NCBI GenBank assembly: GCA_007132395.1 | Contig: SLOR01000131.1 | Coordinates: 1-10,024, forward strand | Reading direction: 5' to 3' | Length of the DNA stretch: 10,024 nucleotides | Source: Bacteroidales bacterium | GTDB lineage: Bacteria > Bacteroidota > Bacteroidia > Bacteroidales > UBA7960 | Part shown: positions 6,429 through 10,024 of the stretch, piece after piece | Position numbering within the stretch: position 1 is the first letter of the stretch | How the letters are laid out: each line of letters opens with the position of its first letter | Program-made: the position numbers and the translations under genes | Notes under the pieces: model-generated | The model's input: only the letters and a program-made list of their open reading frames with translations | Told to the model about the DNA's origin: nothing | Database searches by the model: none

Positions 6429-9080
6429 ATGGACTATCTGAAACAAAAATATTTTTCCTCCATTATTCTTTCTTTGGTTCTGCTTGTTTTGCTGCTCGTG
6501 GCTTCTGCATGCTCCACGCAGAAAAACACCTTTATCAACCGCAACTACCACAGTATAACGACAAAGTATAACGGTTATTTCAATGCACGGGAAAGCTATC
6601 GGCAGGGTTTGAAAAGACTTACGGATGTACACGAAGATAACTATGAAGATGTATTGAGTGTATTTCGTTACGGAAGTGAGCAACAGATGCGTTCGGTGGC
6701 TTCCAACATGGATATTGCCTACCAGAAGGCCAGTACAGCCATTCGCCGGCACTCCATGAACATAAGGGGTGTGGAGTATAACCGCTGGATCGACGACAGC
6801 TATTACCTCATTGCCCGCAGCCATTACTTCAAGCGCGATTTTAACCTGGCCATCCTTACCTTCGAGTACATTATCAGGCAGTATGATACCCCGCTAAAGT
6901 ACAAATCCATGATTTGGGTAGCCAAAAGTTATATACAAACCGGACAATACGATAATGCCCGGCAGGCTCTTGAAAGGGTAAACCGTAACATACAGGAGGG
7001 TAACCTCGATAAGGAGGCGCAGCTTTTATATAATATGGTTTCTGCTGATTTTCATTTGCAGCAGCAAAACTACGCTCAGGCATCGCCTTATCTGAAGCGG
7101 GGCACTGAGCTTACCCGCAGCCGCAGGCAAAGAACTCGTCTTACTTTTATCCTGGCACAATCGTATCACCAGGAACGCAACTATGCATTGGCGCAGCAAA
7201 CCTACACACGAGTGCTGAAGCTAAACCCCGATTTTGAAATGGCTTTCCAGGCGCGCATCAATATGGCCATGGCTTTTGATACACAGAGTGGCGACGAAAG
7301 CTTTATCCTCTCCGAGCTGCAGGGTATGTTGCGCGATAGCAAGAACAGAGATTTCAGAGACCAGATCTATTATGCCCTGGCACAGTTTTCCATGCGCCAG
7401 CGCAAGGAAGATGCCGCCATTGACTATTATTACCAGGCCCTTGATAATCATCGCGGAAACAACTCACAGAAAGGGTTGAGTTTCCTGCGCCTGGGAGAGA
7501 TACAATTTGAAAGAAAGAATTACGTGCAAGCGGCTGCCTATTACGACAGCACCATGGTTTACCTCTCAAGAGAATACCCCCAATACACTGAGGCCCGCGA
7601 CAAAAACGTGTTGCTGAAAGAACTTGCTACTTACATTAATGTTACACAAAGGGAGGATTCCCTGCAACGGCTGGCGGGCATGAATGCCGCACAGCGTAAC
7701 GCCATCCTTGATGGAATTATTGCCGAAATGCAGGAAAAGGAACGCCTGGAGAGAGAAAGGGAGCAGGAGAGGGCACGTATGCGCCAGGATATGGTGCGCC
7801 ATGGACGAGGCCAGACACCCGGTGCCAGTGAAGGAGGGTGGTATTTCTACAACCCATCGGCCATGAGCTTCGGTCGCAACGAGTTTTATGCCAAATGGGG
7901 CGAACGCGAGCTGGAAGACTTATGGCGTATCAGCAATAAGCAGGTAATGGCTTTTGGCGATATGGGTGATTTTGATATGATGGATGGAGAGGCACAACCG
8001 GCTGCAGGTAGGGTTACCCGCAACACCCTGCTGGAGAATGTACCCACTACGCCCGAAAAAATGGATGCCTCCAACGCTCGTATGGCACAGGCTTATTACA
8101 ACAAAGGGGTTCTGTTTAAAGACAGGCTGCAGGATTATCCCAGCGCAATCAGCAGTTTTGAAGCGCTAATTACACGCTTTCCCCAAAATGAAAGACGACT
8201 TTACAGTGCTTATTTTCTTTACACGCTCTACCAGAACATGGGCAATACAGCCCGGGCTGACAGTTACAAGAACTTAATCATCAATGATTTTCCGGATACC
8301 GACTTTGCACGTATTCTTGCTGACCCCAATTATGCCGAAAATGTAAGAAACCGGCAAAGCAGGGTAAAAGAAGTATATGCAAGGGCCTATGAAGCATACA
8401 TAGCAGGGAATTACGACAGGGCCATGGAGTTATGCCTGCAAAGCGATACCCTGGAGAAAAACCTGGAGCAGGAAGCGCGCTTTTCCTTCCTCAAGGCGCT
8501 GATAACCGGGAAAACATCCGAACAGGATGAATTTATCAGAGAACTAACTTTTGTGAAAGAGCATTATACCGGTACCGACGTGCATCAGCCGGCAGAAAAC
8601 CTGCTGGCCTATCTGGGAGCCGATGCAGCCATGATGGTGACCGATGCGCAGGATGAAACCGCAAGAGGCCGGGAAGACGCACGAAGGGAAAGGGGAGCCT
8701 TACCCCTGGAAACAGTATTTACCTATCGCCCCGAAGCGGTGCACTTTTACGTGATGGTAGTGAGCACACGCAATTTGCCTGTGAGGCAACTAAGAAGCGA
8801 CATCAATACCTTTAACAGTGAAAGTATGCAGGAAAGAAACCTGAACCTCAGCACTCTATTCTTTGATGATGGCAGGCAGCTTATTACGGTCACCAATTTC
8901 CCCGATGCTGAACAAGCCATGGCTTACGGCCGCAAACTCAATACCGCCATCGGCGAAAAGGATTACGAAAAAGAACATTATACAGGATTTGTTATATCGG
9001 TAGACAATTATCCTGTGTTTTACCAGGAAAGAAAACTAAAAGATTATCTGGAGTTTTATGAGGCGGCTTACGGCTTGTAA
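6429..9080 (+). CDS. porW: type IX secretion system TPR lipoprotein PorW/SprE
   Basis: The 883-residue product belongs to the PorW (Porphyromonas) / SprE (Flavobacterium gliding) family. This outer-membrane-associated lipoprotein is needed for type IX secretion and is reported to connect the PorK/PorN ring with the Sov/SprA translocon. Seen: a signal peptide with hydrophobic core (11-24) and lipobox ASAC with Cys28; a long helical TPR-type solenoid (about 110-400); a charged Arg/Glu-rich segment (about 433-458); the aromatic GGWYFYNP (469-476) followed by a WGERELEDLW stretch, which I recognise as characteristic of this family; further TPR-like repeats (about 545-620); and a C-terminal alpha/beta domain beginning near HFYVMVVS (772-779). 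The length agrees with the family. The ATG at 6429 has no Shine-Dalgarno. Other T9SS genes are not in the window. A bactofilin gene follows after 160 bp, a linkage seen in other Bacteroidota. Confidence 0.88.
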   Translation: MDYLKQKYFSSIILSLVLLVLLLVASACSTQKNTFINRNYHSITTKYNGYFNARESYRQGLKRLTDVHEDNYEDVLSVFRYGSEQQMRSVASNMDIAYQKASTAIRRHSMNIRGVEYNRWIDDSYYLIARSHYFKRDFNLAILTFEYIIRQYDTPLKYKSMIWVAKSYIQTGQYDNARQALERVNRNIQEGNLDKEAQLLYNMVSADFHLQQQNYAQASPYLKRGTELTRSRRQRTRLTFILAQSYHQERNYALAQQTYTRVLKLNPDFEMAFQARINMAMAFDTQSGDESFILSELQGMLRDSKNRDFRDQIYYALAQFSMRQRKEDAAIDYYYQALDNHRGNNSQKGLSFLRLGEIQFERKNYVQAAAYYDSTMVYLSREYPQYTEARDKNVLLKELATYINVTQREDSLQRLAGMNAAQRNAILDGIIAEMQEKERLEREREQERARMRQDMVRHGRGQTPGASEGGWYFYNPSAMSFGRNEFYAKWGERELEDLWRISNKQVMAFGDMGDFDMMDGEAQPAAGRVTRNTLLENVPTTPEKMDASNARMAQAYYNKGVLFKDRLQDYPSAISSFEALITRFPQNERRLYSAYFLYTLYQNMGNTARADSYKNLIINDFPDTDFARILADPNYAENVRNRQSRVKEVYARAYEAYIAGNYDRAMELCLQSDTLEKNLEQEARFSFLKALITGKTSEQDEFIRELTFVKEHYTGTDVHQPAENLLAYLGADAAMMVTDAQDETARGREDARRERGALPLETVFTYRPEAVHFYVMVVSTRNLPVRQLRSDINTFNSESMQERNLNLSTLFFDDGRQLITVTNFPDAEQAMAYGRKLNTAIGEKDYEKEHYTGFVISVDNYPVFYQERKLKDYLEFYEAAYGL

Positions 9081-9092
9081 CTGCATTTTTCT

Positions 9093-9122
9093 TTCGATTC
9101 ATTAATTTTTATTTTACTTTTG
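9093..9122 (+). promoter_or_regulatory. candidate Bacteroidota promoter for the bactofilin gene
   Basis: TACTTTTG (9115-9122) is an exact TAnnTTTG match. TTCG (9093-9096), 18 nt upstream, is a near match to the -33 TTTG. The site lies just after the porW stop and about 120 bp before the bactofilin ATG, which would let bactofilin be transcribed apart from porW. No hairpin terminator is visible after porW, so read-through is also possible. Confidence 0.4.
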
Positions 9123-9240
9123 CTTTACAAGCATATCATCAGGGGCAGAATTTCAGTACGAACAGGGATGATAAATCATCCGTAATACCCTGAATTTCAA
9201 AATACATACAACGAGTAATTCAATTAATACATTATATAAA

Positions 9241-9666
9241 ATGTTTGGTAATAAAAAGACGGATAACACCATGGCAAAACATAACGAAGCAGAACACACT
9301 TCCATTAACCTTATTGGAACAGGCACAACTATTAACGGAGAAATAAAAAGCAACGGCGACATTCGCATCGACGGAACCCTCATAGGGCAGGTGCATTCCA
9401 AAGGAAAAATCGTGGTGGGCAACACCGGCATGATTGAAGGAGAAATATACTGCCAGAATGCCGATTTTTCAGGAAATATAAAGGCAAAGGTTGAGGTGGC
9501 TGAATTACTTACCCTCAAAGCTACATCGCGCCTGCGTGGCGAAATAATAACCAACAAACTGGCCATTGAGCCCGGTGCAAGATTTACAGGTACATGTACC
9601 ATGGATAAAAAAGCTGAAGCTGGCGTTATCACTCCCCAGGTAAAAGAAAACCAGGAGAAGAAATAG
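9241..9666 (+). CDS. bactofilin (polymer-forming cytoskeletal protein)
   Basis: The 141-residue product fits the bactofilin family (DUF583, CcmA/BacA-like), whose members polymerise without nucleotide into filaments on the inner membrane face and act in cell shape or as scaffolds. Seen: a short polar N-terminus (1-20), a repetitive beta-helix core (about 22-120) with turn-forming signatures INGEIKSNGDIRIDGTLIG (31-49), GMIEGEIY (63-70) and RLRGEI (97-102), and a charged, disordered-looking C-terminus rich in Lys and Glu. The start at 9241 gives MFGNKK; an in-frame Met at residue 11 (MAKHNE) is an alternative that also keeps the full core. It lies between porW and a membrane protein gene and ends before a strong terminator, so it is probably its own transcript or the end of a porW transcript. 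Its cellular role here is not evident. Confidence 0.93.
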   Translation: MFGNKKTDNTMAKHNEAEHTSINLIGTGTTINGEIKSNGDIRIDGTLIGQVHSKGKIVVGNTGMIEGEIYCQNADFSGNIKAKVEVAELLTLKATSRLRGEIITNKLAIEPGARFTGTCTMDKKAEAGVITPQVKENQEKK

Positions 9667-9688
9667 TAAGAAAATTGTTAATTAAAAC

Positions 9689-9725
9689 ACCGGAATAAAT
9701 TGTGAAACGTTTATTCCGGTTTTTT
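9689..9725 (+). terminator. intrinsic terminator after the bactofilin gene
   Basis: A perfect 11-bp stem, ACCGGAATAAA (9689-9699) and TTTATTCCGGT (9710-9720), surrounds a 10-nt loop and is followed directly by a run of T (to 9725). It lies 22 bp after the bactofilin stop codon. It separates the bactofilin transcript from the following membrane protein gene. Confidence 0.9.
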
Positions 9726-9769
9726 AATTACTGTCGTGCTCCCATGTATTCATCAAAGAAATTACTCCT

Positions 9770-10024
9770 ATGAACCTGAAAAGTTACAACCGGACAATCA
9801 TTGCTTTATCCATTGTATTATTTGCATTAAGTGTATTACATTATTTTGTTTCTCCTGCCTTTCTTATAAGCGATTATCTGCTTTTGCTGGTTCCGTTTTT
9901 CATGCTGACAAGCTTGCTTACAAGACGTATTAACGAGAAAAAAGCCAGGAAGGATGCCCGTAAATCCCTCAAGCTCTATTTTATCTCTTCATCCCTGCGC
10001 TTGTTTTTTTACCTGATGATACTA
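9770..10024 (+). CDS. partial membrane protein, candidate AtpI-like gene upstream of ATP synthase
   Basis: An open frame starts at ATG 9770 (MNLKSYNRTIIALS) and runs to the window edge without a stop (85 codons), so the 3' end is missing. An in-frame TAA at 9725-9727 rules out a much longer N-terminus. Two hydrophobic segments (about residues 9-27 and 30-51) are followed by a basic loop (RRINEKKARKDARK, about 54-67) and the start of a third hydrophobic segment (about 70-85). This spacing suits a four-helix AtpI-type protein. In Bacteroidota a small hypothetical membrane protein often stands between bactofilin and atpB, so this identity is inferred from topology and position. The coding evidence is the open frame, hydrophobic pattern and position just after a terminator. 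Confidence 0.65.
   Translation, partial: MNLKSYNRTIIALSIVLFALSVLHYFVSPAFLISDYLLLLVPFFMLTSLLTRRINEKKARKDARKSLKLYFISSSLRLFFYLMIL

Noticed and set aside
6336..6824. Minus-strand open frame of 162 codons overlapping the porW start
   Set aside because: It is antisense to the porW signal peptide and solenoid start; no family motif, and the overlap with a clear gene is too large.
9153..9632. Minus-strand open frame of 159 codons over the bactofilin gene
   Set aside because: It is antisense to an unambiguous bactofilin beta-helix; its hydrophobic look comes from the complement of repetitive codons.
9736..9933. Plus-strand open frame of 65 codons (MLPCIHQRN...)
   Set aside because: It overlaps the better frame starting at 9770, which stays open to the window edge and has a coherent membrane-protein pattern.

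Overview
The window looks like a chromosomal segment of a Bacteroidota bacterium, probably of the Bacteroidales/Marinilabiliales type; the exact taxon cannot be told from the sequence alone. The reasons are: a PorW/SprE-like lipoprotein of the type IX secretion system, which is confined to this phylum; a dxr-rseP gene pair and a porW-bactofilin pair as is usual in the group; TAnnTTTG-type -7 promoter elements; almost no Shine-Dalgarno sequences; and a lipoprotein carrying a Bacteroidota-style surface-export signal.

Layout. Positions 1-882 (+) hold the 3' part of an M28 zinc aminopeptidase that enters from outside the window. Two small orphan lipoproteins follow on the same strand (932-1462 and 1573-2160); neither has a function I can name. 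Positions 2161-2585 are a 425-bp gene-free stretch dominated by inverted repeats that look like a composite dispersed repeat element, ending in a strong (probably bidirectional) terminator. Positions 2586-6042 are a three-gene minus-strand operon read in the order membrane-anchored M23 peptidase, dxr (isoprenoid precursor synthesis), rseP (intramembrane protease). Positions 6043-6428 are a divergent intergenic region with one good promoter candidate for the plus strand. Then come porW/sprE (6429-9080), a bactofilin (9241-9666) with a textbook intrinsic terminator, and the first 85 codons of a multi-spanning membrane protein (9770 to the edge) that is probably the AtpI-like gene preceding the ATP synthase operon.

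How the genes fit together. The theme is cell-envelope biology: peptidoglycan/septal metallopeptidase, isoprenoid precursor supply (undecaprenyl carrier, quinones), membrane-protein proteolysis, type IX secretion, and a bactofilin scaffold. All catalytic residues I could check in the M28, M23, DXR and RseP proteins are intact. I found no mobile element with a transposase, no CRISPR array, no tRNA or rRNA and no obvious defence or biosynthetic system. The most notable non-coding signal is the repeat-like region at about 2190-2520; the genes are otherwise an ordinary conserved core-genome neighbourhood.
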